64,000 nucleotides of DNA from contig NZ_BATB01000002.1 in assembly GCF_000466965.1 (NCBI RefSeq), forward strand, positions 62,001 through 126,000, read 5' to 3'. The stretch comes from Limimaricola cinnabarinus LL-001 (lineage in GTDB: Bacteria; Pseudomonadota; Alphaproteobacteria; Rhodobacterales; Rhodobacteraceae). The position numbers and the translations under genes are program-made. Under the pieces are notes generated by a model. That model did not search any database, had not been told where the DNA came from, and saw nothing but the letters and a program-made list of their open reading frames with translations. Shown in pieces: positions 27,925 through 36,925 of this stretch. Within the stretch, counting starts at the first letter, position 1. Every line of letters starts with the position of its first letter.

Positions 27925-28954
27925 AACCCGTTATCTCCAGATACCCTTTGCCCTCATGGCTTCCCGAGACCGTCACCGGCCCTTCCCAATAGGGCGGCGA
28001 CAGCGCGTTCCACGCGGCCGCGTTCAACGCCTCGACCTCGACCGAGACGCTCTCCTCGGGCAGCCGCACCGCCCAGCGCACCGGCACCTGCGCCCCGTCG
28101 GTCCGCGCCGTCTCCAGCGGCTCGGCCTCGAACGCGCCGACATAGGGCGTCGTCGTCCCGTCGGCCGCGATCCAGCTGGCGTAACTGTAACCCGCCGCGT
28201 CGTTTTCGCGAAGCTGGAAGCCCATCAGCTTGGTACCGTCCTCGAAGGAGAGCGAAAACCAGTCCCAACCGGTCTGCCGGTCCGAGAGCGGCTGCGAGGA
28301 CCATTCATGGTCGAACCATGCCGTGCCCGTGACCTCGACCGGCCCCTCGGGCAGCGTCAGGCGACCGGCGACATCGAAGAAGGGCTGCGAATAGTAATAG
28401 CTCGCCTGCCCCTCGCCCGACTTGACCGAGAACCCGTCCTCGCCATGCCGCACCAGCGGCCCCTGCGCGGTGAGGGTCATGTCGTAGGCGAAGGCCGGGC
28501 CGGAGGCGGCAAGCTCCAGCGCGTCGAAATCCGGCCCCGCCATGCGCCAGTCATCGATCCATGCCGCGAAGGGGGTGGGCGTCACCCCCGCCTGCCCGAT
28601 GCCGCCCCGCGCGAGGCGCTGGGTGAACAGGTGATCATCGGGCGTGGTGACGGCGGCGTGGCCGAGCCATATCTGCGGGCTGTCCCATCCCGCCGCCTCG
28701 CGCGGGGCGAGCGCCGAGCGGAACAGCGTCCATTGCAGCCCGTAGGGCGTGCCGTCGGGGCCGGTGAGGTTGGCAGTGACATACCACCATTCGATGCGAA
28801 AATCGGGATGCGCGCCGTGATCGGCGGGAAAGGTCAGGACATGCCCCCGCGCGGGCAGGCCGAACCCGTCCGCCTCGCCCCCCAGACCGGCAAAGCCCTG
28901 CGCCTGCGCGAGGCCGGGCAGGCACGACAACAACAGCAGGATCCTAGCGTTCAC
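27917..28954 (-). CDS. AttH/CrtC-type lipocalin-like secreted protein
   Basis: The 345-residue product has a signal peptide (NARILLLLSCLPGLAQA) and a two-lobe lipocalin-like domain typical of AttH and carotenoid 1,2-hydratase (PF07143): FRIEWWYVTANL, WTLFRSAL, SYYYSQPFFDVAGRL, GTAWFDHEWSSQPL and WDWFSLSFEDGTKLMGF. The start is GTG, overlapping the permease stop. In Agrobacterium AttH is encoded next to AttEFG ABC transporter genes. The same pairing here suggests an accessory or substrate-handling role; the cargo is not known. Confidence 0.85.
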   Translation of the reverse strand: MNARILLLLSCLPGLAQAQGFAGLGGEADGFGLPARGHVLTFPADHGAHPDFRIEWWYVTANLTGPDGTPYGLQWTLFRSALAPREAAGWDSPQIWLGHAAVTTPDDHLFTQRLARGGIGQAGVTPTPFAAWIDDWRMAGPDFDALELAASGPAFAYDMTLTAQGPLVRHGEDGFSVKSGEGQASYYYSQPFFDVAGRLTLPEGPVEVTGTAWFDHEWSSQPLSDRQTGWDWFSLSFEDGTKLMGFQLRENDAAGYSYASWIAADGTTTPYVGAFEAEPLETARTDGAQVPVRWAVRLPEESVSVEVEALNAAAWNALSPPYWEGPVTVSGSHEGKGYLEITGYE

Positions 28955-31325
28955 TGGCAAACACTCCCAGAAGGGCGGCGGGCGGGGTGCGCGCCAGCCG
29001 GATCGCGGGCCACAACGCCGCAAGCGCTGCGGCGAGCAGCGCAAAGAGGCCGAGCTGCGCATAGGCCGCCGGAAACAGGGCCATCGGCAGCCGCCAGCCG
29101 AAAGCCGCGACGTTGACCACCGACAAAAGCACCCAAGCCAGCGCCAGCCCCACGGGCAGCGCCACCAGCGTCGTCAGCGCCGCCAGAAGCACCGCGCGCA
29201 GCATCTCCAGCGCCGCGAGGCGGCGGCGCGTCAGCCCCAGTGCCCAGACCGGAGCCAGCTGCGGCAGCCTGAGCGCCGCCAGCGTCAGGAGCGACATCAG
29301 GATCGCGAAGCCCGCCACCGCCAGCGTCAGCACGTTGAGCGCCGCCGTCACCGCGAAGGTGCGCTCGAACACCTGCAGTGAAAACCGCTTGAGCGCCGCC
29401 TGATCGGTGATCGCGGCTTCGGCCACGCCCTCGGCGATGAGAGCGGCGCGGATGCGAGGCACTTCGTCCGGATCGAGCCGCAGACCAAAGCGGCGCGGCA
29501 CGATTTCGGGATGCAGCTCCGCGAACAGCGCCTCGGTGACGATCACCTGCCCCACCGGGTTGCCGTAGTCGCCATAGATGCCCAGCACCGGCAGCTCGGC
29601 TCGGGGGCCGAGCGACACCGCATCGCCCAAGCCCAGACCGGCACGGCGGGAAAGTTGCTCGTTGATGAGCACGCCTTCGCGCGCGGCGAGGCGCACCCAC
29701 GGCGTCTCGACCGACTGCAGGAAGCGCCAGTTCTCGGGATAGGTCGGATCGGGCCGCGCGAGGTTCAGCTCGGCGGGCAGCCCGGCGACCTCGATCTCCA
29801 CCGAGGCCAGCGGCAGCACCGAGCGCACGCGCGGCGCTAGAAATGCCTCGACCGTGCGGGCCTGCGCATCATCCGCTGTCTCGATATAGAGTTCGGGCGC
29901 GAGGCGCTGGTCGAGAAAGCCGGTGAAGGTCTGGCGGAAGGAGCCCACCATGGTCGAGACGCCGATATTGGCGGCCATCGCCAGCAACAGTGCCATGAGC
30001 GCCAGTGACAAGCCCGGAAGCTGCTGGCGCGTGTCGGCCCAGAACCACTGCGCCAACGCGCCGCGCGCCAGCCGCGCCGCCGCCGCCAGCACCGCCCCCA
30101 AGAGCAAGGGCAGCGCCAGCGCCGCACCGACGAGGCCCGCGCCCAAGGTGCCGAAGCCCGCGACCAGCCCGTCGCCCCAAAGCGCCAGCGCGGACGCGAC
30201 GCCGATCAGCCCCAGCGCCAGCGCGCCCTGCCAGCGGGCGCTGCGCGCATCCGCCATCGCCCAAGCCCGTCTGCCACCCGCCGCCAGCAGCGGCATCGTC
30301 GCGATGCGCCACAGCGCCGCCCCCGCCGCCAGCGCCGTGCCCAGCACCGCGATGCCCAGCCCCGACAGCCACCAGACCGGGCGGAAGGTCAGCCCGCCCG
30401 CCACCTCGGCCCCGTAGAGGCCGCGCAGCGTCGCCGCCACGTCGGGCAGAAGGCTCGCCGCCAGCAGCCAGCCCAAGCCGACGCCGATCGTGCCCGCCAC
30501 GAGCGCGATCCCGGTCAGTTCAGCCACCATCAGCGCCACCAGCCGCCCCAGCGGCACGCCCAGCGCCCGCATCGTGCGCAGCACCGGGCGGCGCTGTTCA
30601 AAGGCAAGGCCCACCGCGCCATGCACGATGAAGATACCCACCGCGAAGCACAGAAGGCCGAAGGCGGTGAGGTTGAGATGAAAGCTGTCGGTGAGCCTGC
30701 CGATTTCGGAGCCGTCCTGCGCCAAGCGCAGCGCGAGGTCTGGGGCGATCTCGGCCAGATCGGCGCGGCCCAGAGGCTGCTCCGGCGCGACCAGAAGCGC
30801 ATCGACCCCGTCGCGCTCCAGCAGCCGCTGCGCCACCGAGATGTCCGTGAGGACCGTGCCCGGCGCCACGTCCGGCGCGACCACCCGCTCGGCGTCGAGC
30901 GCGGGCAGCGCGTCAAGCGCCTCGGCGCGGCCGAAGAGCTGCCCTACGCCGCTCAGAAACGCCGCGATATCGGCGTCCTCGGCCCCCGGCCCGATGCCGC
31001 CCGGTGCGGTCAGCGGTTCGATCCCGACGAGCCGGACCTCGCCCAGACGCCCCTGCACCACCGGGCTCACCTGCCAGCCCGCGCGGCGCAGCGCCACGTA
31101 GTCCGCAAGCGCGATCTCGCCGCCCGAGGCCGCTTCGATCCGCGCGTATCGCCCCTCGCCCAGCGTCGCGGCGGCGACGTCGTAGCTTGCGCGCGCCTCG
31201 GCGTTGATCGCCTGCACCCCCGACCACAGCCCCGTCGCCAAGGCCAGGCCGGCGATCAGGGTAAAGAGCTGCAACAGCGCGCGCCGCCAATGCGACAGCA
31301 GCGCCCAGAGCACCGTGCGGGTCAC
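28944..31325 (-). CDS. FtsX-like ABC transporter permease
   Basis: A 793-residue protein with an N-terminal membrane anchor, a long extracytoplasmic region (about residues 35-230), then two FtsX-type permease regions with about nine further membrane helices (for example LTAFGLLCFAVGIFIVHGAV and VLTLAVAGFAILMSLLTLAAL). It is the AttFG/LolCE-like permease partner of the adjacent ATPase. The four-base overlap with the ATPase gene and the overlap with the AttH gene indicate one operon. Substrate probably a lipid or envelope molecule, by analogy only. Confidence 0.87.
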   Translation of the reverse strand: MTRTVLWALLSHWRRALLQLFTLIAGLALATGLWSGVQAINAEARASYDVAAATLGEGRYARIEAASGGEIALADYVALRRAGWQVSPVVQGRLGEVRLVGIEPLTAPGGIGPGAEDADIAAFLSGVGQLFGRAEALDALPALDAERVVAPDVAPGTVLTDISVAQRLLERDGVDALLVAPEQPLGRADLAEIAPDLALRLAQDGSEIGRLTDSFHLNLTAFGLLCFAVGIFIVHGAVGLAFEQRRPVLRTMRALGVPLGRLVALMVAELTGIALVAGTIGVGLGWLLAASLLPDVAATLRGLYGAEVAGGLTFRPVWWLSGLGIAVLGTALAAGAALWRIATMPLLAAGGRRAWAMADARSARWQGALALGLIGVASALALWGDGLVAGFGTLGAGLVGAALALPLLLGAVLAAAARLARGALAQWFWADTRQQLPGLSLALMALLLAMAANIGVSTMVGSFRQTFTGFLDQRLAPELYIETADDAQARTVEAFLAPRVRSVLPLASVEIEVAGLPAELNLARPDPTYPENWRFLQSVETPWVRLAAREGVLINEQLSRRAGLGLGDAVSLGPRAELPVLGIYGDYGNPVGQVIVTEALFAELHPEIVPRRFGLRLDPDEVPRIRAALIAEGVAEAAITDQAALKRFSLQVFERTFAVTAALNVLTLAVAGFAILMSLLTLAALRLPQLAPVWALGLTRRRLAALEMLRAVLLAALTTLVALPVGLALAWVLLSVVNVAAFGWRLPMALFPAAYAQLGLFALLAAALAALWPAIRLARTPPAALLGVFASER

Positions 31326-31978
31326 GCGATGCGCCCCGCGCGCAGATGCAGCCGCCGCCCCATCCGGGCCGCGTGATGCGTCGAGTGCGTGACCATCAAC
31401 AGCGCCGCGCCGGTTTCGGCGACCAGTTCGAGCATCGTGTCCAGCACCGCCTCGGCGGTGGCCTCGTCGAGATTGCCGGTGGGCTCGTCGGCCAGCACGA
31501 GGCGCGGCCGCGCCGCAAGGGTGCGCGCGATGGCGGTGCGCTGCTGCTGGCCGCCCGAAAGCTGCTCGGGGTATTTCGCCAGATGCGGGCCGAGACCGAG
31601 ACGCTCGGCCAGCGCGGCTGTCGCCGCGGCGTCGTGCCGCCCCGCGAGACGCGCCTGAAACGCGATGTTGTCGCCGACATTGAGCGAGGGGATCAGGTTG
31701 AACTGCTGGAACACCATTCCCACCGTGCCGCGCCTGAGCGCCGCGCGGCCGGAATCGTCGAGCGCCGTGACCTCCACCCCGTCCAGATCGAGGCGCCCCG
31801 CATCGGGCCGGTCCAGCCCGCCCACGAGATGCAGCAGCGTCGATTTGCCCGACCCGCTCTCACCGGTCAGCGCCATGCTCTCGCCCTCGTCGAGATCGAG
31901 GTCGATGCCGCGCAACACCGGCACCGGCGCGTCGGCGCCCGGAAAGCTTTTGCGGATATCTCTGAGTTTCAACAGCAT
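31322..31978 (-). CDS. ABC transporter ATP-binding protein (LolD/AttE-like)
   Basis: A 218-residue ATPase with Walker A GESGSGKSTLLH, signature LSGGQQQRTAIAR, Walker B LVLADEP followed by TGNLDEATA. This is the LolD/MacB-type subfamily. It is the first gene of the operon with the FtsX permease and the AttH lipocalin. The order ATPase - permease - lipocalin - PNPOx is read leftwards. Confidence 0.93.
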   Translation of the reverse strand: MLLKLRDIRKSFPGADAPVPVLRGIDLDLDEGESMALTGESGSGKSTLLHLVGGLDRPDAGRLDLDGVEVTALDDSGRAALRRGTVGMVFQQFNLIPSLNVGDNIAFQARLAGRHDAAATAALAERLGLGPHLAKYPEQLSGGQQQRTAIARTLAARPRLVLADEPTGNLDEATAEAVLDTMLELVAETGAALLMVTHSTHHAARMGRRLHLRAGRIA

Positions 31979-32131
31979 CAGGCGAAGCTAGGCCATTCGG
32001 CAGGGCGGGAAACACCCGCGATGTCTCAGGTAGGGGGTCTTCCGGTCCGGCGGATTGCGGACGTAACGTCGCACGTCTCGCCCGCCCCCCTTGCGAAAGG
32101 GCGAAAAATTGGGCTTTTTGGACAAGGCCCA

Positions 32132-32148
32132 TCGATGCCGGGCATCGA
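32132..32148. promoter_or_regulatory. 8-bp dyad upstream of bphO
   Basis: TCGATGCC and GGCATCGA flank a single central base, forming a 17-bp dyad that ends 44 bases before the bphO ATG, within the 214-bp gap to the divergent ABC operon. It has the size of an operator half-site pair. I do not recognise it as a PpsR site (TGT-N12-ACA). No other element in the gap is clear. Confidence 0.4.
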
Positions 32149-32192
32149 AAGACCGCCCGGATTCGAGGATACGCACCGATTTGACCCCCCAT

Positions 32193-32753
32193 ATGAGCCT
32201 GCGCCAGAGGTTGAGATCGGATCTCGCGCCCTGCCACGATCGGCTCGACCGCTTCTTTTCCGACATCGACCTGGCCACCCCGCCCGGTCTGTTGCTATTC
32301 CTGCGCGCGCATCGCGCCGCCTTTGCCACGATCCGGCCTGCGCCGGGCGGACGCACAGGCCAGCCCCTGCTCGACACGATGATCGCGGCGATCGACGCGG
32401 ACCTGCGGCATCTGGGCACGGCTCCGCCGCCCCGCCTGACCTCCCTGACGCTGACCCATGCGGATGCGCAGGATTACGTCCTGCTCGGCTCCCGGCTCGG
32501 CAGTCAGGTGCTGCGGCGGCGCTGGCAGGCGGCGACCGACCCGCGCGTGCAGGGCGCGGGGGCCTATCTGTCGCTGCCGCCGCTGACCGACCGTTGGCGC
32601 GCGTTCTGCGATGCGGCGGGGGCATCGCCGGCCGATGGTACGCAAGCGGACGCCACGCTGACGCAATCGCGACAGTTGTTTGAACTCTTTCTGGCGGCGG
32701 GCCATGCTGCATGCCGCGACGCTGCCCCTCTAGTGAGCGAACGGACCGCCTGA
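32193..32753 (+). CDS. bphO: Biliverdin-producing heme oxygenase (BphO-type)
   Basis: Heme oxygenase opens heme to biliverdin IXalpha, the phytochrome chromophore. The 186-residue protein has the proximal-histidine region LAPCHDRLDRFFSDIDL and the distal-helix VLLGSRLGSQVLRRRW, both typical of BphO/HemO. Its stop abuts the bphP ATG (TGAATG), which ties it to the phytochrome. The start reads MSLRQRLRSDL; a longer ORF upstream is not conserved-looking. Confidence 0.87.
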   Translation: MSLRQRLRSDLAPCHDRLDRFFSDIDLATPPGLLLFLRAHRAAFATIRPAPGGRTGQPLLDTMIAAIDADLRHLGTAPPPRLTSLTLTHADAQDYVLLGSRLGSQVLRRRWQAATDPRVQGAGAYLSLPPLTDRWRAFCDAAGASPADGTQADATLTQSRQLFELFLAAGHAACRDAAPLVSERTA

Positions 32754-35382
32754 ATGACCGACATCGCGACCGACGCCACCGTAGAGCTCAGCAATTGCGA
32801 TCGCGAGCAGATCCAGTTTCTGGGCCATGTGCAGCCTTATGGCTGCCTGATCGCCATCAGCGGCGACTGGGTGGTTCAGCACGTCTCGGCCAATATCGAC
32901 GACATGCTCGGCCTCGACCCCGAGACCGCGATCGGCGCGCGGTTTCTCGACCTGTTTCCGCGCGAGGTGGTCCATCACCTGCGCGGGCGGATCCAGATCC
33001 TCAGTCAGGATTCGGGCGCAGCGCGGGTCTACGGGGTCGATCTGTTCGAGGACGGGCGCTATTTCGACGTCTCGGTGCATGCCTCGGGATCGAGCTACCT
33101 GTTCGAGTTCGAACCCAAGACCCAGCAGGCGATGCGCGATGAGATGTCGCTCGTGCAGCCGCTGATGGCCCGCGTGCGGCGCCGCCGCGAGATCCCCGCG
33201 ATGGCGCGCGAGGCGGCGCGCGCGATGAAGGCACTGACCGGGTTCGACCGGGTCATGATCTACCAGTTCCAGCGCGACGACAGCGGAACCGTCATCGCCG
33301 AGGCCGCCCGTCCCGGCATGACGCCGTTCCTCGGGCTGCGATTTCCCGCCAGCGACATCCCGCGTCAGGCACGCGAGCTCTATGTCCGCAGCCCGATCCG
33401 GCTCATCATGGATGTGGACGCGGAACCGCAGCCGATCCTGCCCGCGTCCGGCCCCGAGGGCGCGCCGCTCGACCTGTCGATGTCGGTGACGCGGGCGGTG
33501 TCGCCGATCCATCTGGAATACCTGCGCAACATGGGCGTGGCCGCGTCGATGTCGGTCTCGATCCTGCGCGAGGGGCGGCTTTGGGGACTCATCGCCTGCC
33601 ACCACGACACGCCGCATTACGTCGATTACGAGAAACGCTCGGCGGTGGAGTTGTTCACGCAGCTCTTCTCCTACGAGGTCGCCGCGGTCGAGACCGACGC
33701 CGAGCGCCAGCAGAGCCTGCAGGCGCGGATGCTGCATACGGGGCTGGTCGAGCACATGACCAACCCCAACGCCATCGGCGAGAACTTCGAGCATATCGCC
33801 CGCGCCATCGGCGAGGTGATCCCCTTCGACGGCATCACCATCTGGATCAACGACCGTTTCCATGCGCTGGGCTCCGCCCCCACGCGCGAGGAGTTCATGG
33901 GGCTCTTGCGCCACCTGCACGGCGTGGCGGCGGGCCGGGTCCATGCGACCGACCGGCTGATGGACCGCTACCTGGCCGCCGATGGTTTCGTCGAGCGCGC
34001 GGCGGGGCTGCTGTCGCTGCCGATCAGCCGGGGCCCGCGCGACTACATCGTGCTGTTCCGCCGCGAACAGGTGCAACAGGTCACATGGGCGGGCGATCCG
34101 GCCAAGCCCGCGCAGCCGGGGCCCAACGGCCTGCGGCTCACCCCGCGCAAGAGCTTCGAGGCGTGGACCGAGACGGTGCGCCACCAGAGCGCGCCATGGA
34201 CCGAGAGCGAAATCGCCGCCGCCGAGACAATCCGCATCACCCTGCTCGAGGTGGTGCTCAAGATCGCCGATGATTCCATCGCCGAGCGCAAACGCGCGCA
34301 GGAGCGGCAGGAGCTGCTCATCGCCGAGCTGAACCACCGGGTGCGCAACATCCTCAACCTGATCCGGAGTCTCGTGTCGCAAAGCCGCTCGGGCGTCACC
34401 TCGGTGAGCGAATACACCCGCATCCTCGACGACCGGATTGACGCGCTGGCCCGCGCGCATGACCAGCTCACCAACTCGGACTGGGAGGCGGCCTCGCTCA
34501 GGGAGCTGATCGAAACCGAAGTCACCGCCTTCGTGGCCGAGCGCCGCGACCGGGTGCGGATCACCGGCGACGACGTACTGCTGGCGCCAGAGGCCTTTTC
34601 GACGCTGGCTCTGGTGGTGCACGAACTGGTGACCAACGCCGCGAAATACGGCGCGCTCAAGCATGAACACGGCACGGTGAACATCACCCTGACCCGGCGC
34701 GGAGACGACGGCCTCAAAATCGAATGGCGCGAGCGCGGCGGCGCGGCGGTGAAACCCCCGGAGGGCGCGGATTCGGCACAACGGTGATCGAACGCTCGAT
34801 CCCGTTCGAACTGGGGGGCACGGCGGAGCTGCGTTTCGCGCTTACCGGCACGGAGGCGACATTCTCGGTACCGGCGCGCTTCGTATCGACCGCGCCCAAG
34901 CGCCCGGCCCCGGTGCAGACCCCGGGCGGTGCGGCTATGCCCGAAGTGCCGCCGGCGCGGCTTTCGGGGCGCGCCTGATCGTCGAGGACAACATGATCAT
35001 CGCGATGGACGGGGCCGACATCCTGTCCGAGCTCGGCTGCGAGGAGGTCGCGACGGCAAGTGGCGTCGGCGAGGCGCTGCGGCTGATCGAGACGGGGCAT
35101 TTCGACATCGCGCTGCTCGACGTGAATCTCGGGCACGAAACCTCGATGCCGGTGGCCGATGCGCTGCGGGCGCGCGGTGTGCCCTTCCTTCTGGCGACGG
35201 GTTACGGCGCGACAGACGGCATCGCCGAGAGCTATCCCGACGCGGTGATCCTCAAGAAACCTTACACGAAGCGCAGCGTGCAGACGAGTTTCACACTGCT
35301 TCTACGCGGTGAGGATCAGGCTGATGCCGAACCGGTCTGGACCTCGTCGTCCCGGCGGGGCAGTCTGCCGCCGGTATCATGA
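32754..35382 (+). CDS. bphP: Bacteriophytochrome HWE histidine kinase with C-terminal receiver, two one-base deletions
   Basis: A red/far-red photoreceptor kinase. Domains are PAS (with the biliverdin-binding Cys15), GAF (FPASDIPRQARELY and VSPIHLEYLRNMGV), PHY with the tongue motif PRKSFE, an HWE kinase (His528 in ELNHRVRN, HELVTNAAKYG, WRERGG) and a receiver (Asp790 in LLDVN, KKPY). As written the kinase stops at 34787, before the last ATPase box. One missing C in the run at 34755-34759 restores GGRGFGTTVIE, and a second near 34974 joins the receiver (RLIVEDNMIIAMDG). The span plus two bases is 877 codons. Agrobacterium Agp2 has a similar architecture. Confidence 0.88.
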
Positions 35383-35398
35383 AGCGGGAGACGAAGGC

Positions 35399-35731
35399 AT
35401 GGTCGGATCGAAATGGCGCGGCTTGACCGTGCTGACGGGGCTGGCGGTTCTGGCGGGCTGCGAGGCGGTACCGACGGCGGCCCCTGCCGATCAGGCCGTG
35501 CCCATGGCCTTCTCCGCCTGCCTGTCGCGGATCGACGAGACGGCGACACGGATCGGCCAGACGCCCGCCATCCTCGCCGAGACCTCCGACAGCCGCATCG
35601 TGCGGTTTCGTGACGAGGGCGAGATCGTCACCGTGACCTGCGACGCCACCACCGCCCGGATGGTGGTGCAGACGCGCCCCGCCCCGATCGAGGCCGGCGC
35701 CGTACCGGTCGAGGCCACCGCGAGCTTCTGA
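35399..35731 (+). CDS. Putative lipoprotein of unknown function
   Basis: A 110-residue protein starting MVGSKWRGL with a lipoprotein signal (VLAGC, lipid Cys21). The mature part contains ACLSRIDETATRIGQTP and a second Cys in VTVTCDATTARMVVQTR, with mainly beta-strand character. I do not recognise the family. It follows the phytochrome receiver by 16 bases and may be co-transcribed. A longer ORF start at 35309 would bury the signal. Confidence 0.65.
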   Translation: MVGSKWRGLTVLTGLAVLAGCEAVPTAAPADQAVPMAFSACLSRIDETATRIGQTPAILAETSDSRIVRFRDEGEIVTVTCDATTARMVVQTRPAPIEAGAVPVEATASF

Positions 35732-35824
35732 GACGGAAGTGAGGCGCAGGCCCCGCGCCGCCGGATGGCGCGCGGGGCCACGCGCCTGCGAATGCGCCAG
35801 GGGCCGGACCGAAGGGGGAGCATG

Positions 35825-36349
35825 ATGGAGGATCGCCGCGACGAGATCGCGATTCCCGCCTGGGAAGGCGATCGGCTGGTGCCGGTCGACAAGATCGAGG
35901 TGCATCGACGCGGGCTGCGCCACCCGGCGGTGAGCGTCTTCGTGATGTGGCAGGGCCGCACGCTCCTGCAGCAGCGCGCGGCGGCCAAGTACCATACGCC
36001 CGGGCTGTGGACCAACAGCTGCTGCACCCACCCGCTTTGGGGCGAGGCCGCCGAGGATTGCGCCAAGCGCAGGCTCGGAGAGGAACTGGGGCTCGTCGAT
36101 CTGCCGCTTCGGCACATGGGACAGGTCGAATACCGTGCCGCCGTGGGCAAGGAGTTGATAGAGCACGAGCTGGTCGAGGTGTATCTGGCGGAACCTTTGC
36201 GCGAACCCCGGCCCGTGCCCGACCCGCTGGAGGTTCAGGACACGGACTGGGTCACGCTCGAGGCGCTGCGCATCGATATCGCCGCGTGCCCCGAGCGTTA
36301 CACGCCTTGGCTCGCCATCTATCTGGCCGAGACCGGCCTGACGCTATAA
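35825..36349 (+). CDS. idi: Isopentenyl-diphosphate delta-isomerase type 1
   Basis: Idi interconverts IPP and DMAPP. The 174-residue Nudix-fold protein has the catalytic Cys67 in NSCCTHP and the acidic cluster GEAAEDCAKRRLGEELGL. The double ATG at 35822/35825 is resolved in favour of the second because GGGGGAG then lies at better spacing. It converges with the cytochrome c gene with 7 bp between the stops. In phototrophic relatives idi is often linked to pigment synthesis; here it follows the phytochrome gene. Confidence 0.95.
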   Translation: MEDRRDEIAIPAWEGDRLVPVDKIEVHRRGLRHPAVSVFVMWQGRTLLQQRAAAKYHTPGLWTNSCCTHPLWGEAAEDCAKRRLGEELGLVDLPLRHMGQVEYRAAVGKELIEHELVEVYLAEPLREPRPVPDPLEVQDTDWVTLEALRIDIAACPERYTPWLAIYLAETGLTL

Positions 36350-36356
36350 GCGTGGC

Positions 36357-36809
36357 TCACTTGTCGCCAGCGTCACCGGAAGGCAGCGACGCCAGATAGG
36401 CGAAGATATCGGTCGCGTTCTGCGGATCACGCACCCTGTAGGCCATCTTGCCGCGTGCCCGCCGGTCGTCCAACGCCGCGCGCAGCCAAGCGGTCGGGTC
36501 CTGGACGTATCCCGTGAACCGCTCTTGGGTCCATTCGACGCCACGCGCCTTCATTTCCTCCATGGCCTCGCCGTAGCGGAAGCCCTCGACCGACCCGATC
36601 ACCCGCCCGTCGAGCGCATACAGGTTGGGTCCAGTGCGGGCGTTGCGACCGGCAAGCACCCGGCCATCGGGGTCCTGCACCACATGGCACGACACGCATT
36701 GCCGGCCGAACTGCATCTCGCCATTGGCGATGTCCTGCGACAAGGCCGGGGCCGACCAAAGCCCCAGCCCGGCCAAGGCCAGCGCGGCGCTTCGTGACAG
36801 CAAATTCAT
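36357..36809 (-). CDS. Periplasmic cytochrome c
   Basis: A 150-residue class I c-type cytochrome with a signal peptide (cleavage after ALSQ, about residue 25), one heme site CVSCH (Cys38, Cys41, His42) and probably Met in RARGKMAYRV as the sixth ligand. AAGGAGA precedes the ATG. It is downstream of the PaoABC-like operon on the same strand but separated by 116 bp, so it could take electrons from that enzyme only if the latter were periplasmic, which is doubtful. Confidence 0.9.
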   Translation of the reverse strand: MNLLSRSAALALAGLGLWSAPALSQDIANGEMQFGRQCVSCHVVQDPDGRVLAGRNARTGPNLYALDGRVIGSVEGFRYGEAMEEMKARGVEWTQERFTGYVQDPTAWLRAALDDRRARGKMAYRVRDPQNATDIFAYLASLPSGDAGDK

Positions 36810-36925
36810 CGAGATCTCCTTGAACCCGTAAGTGACCGATGCCCCAGTCATCCTAGCAGATATATGCTCCGGGCAGGGCATCCAATCCCCACCGCGACAC
36901 GTCACCGTGTCGCGGTGGGACGGGA

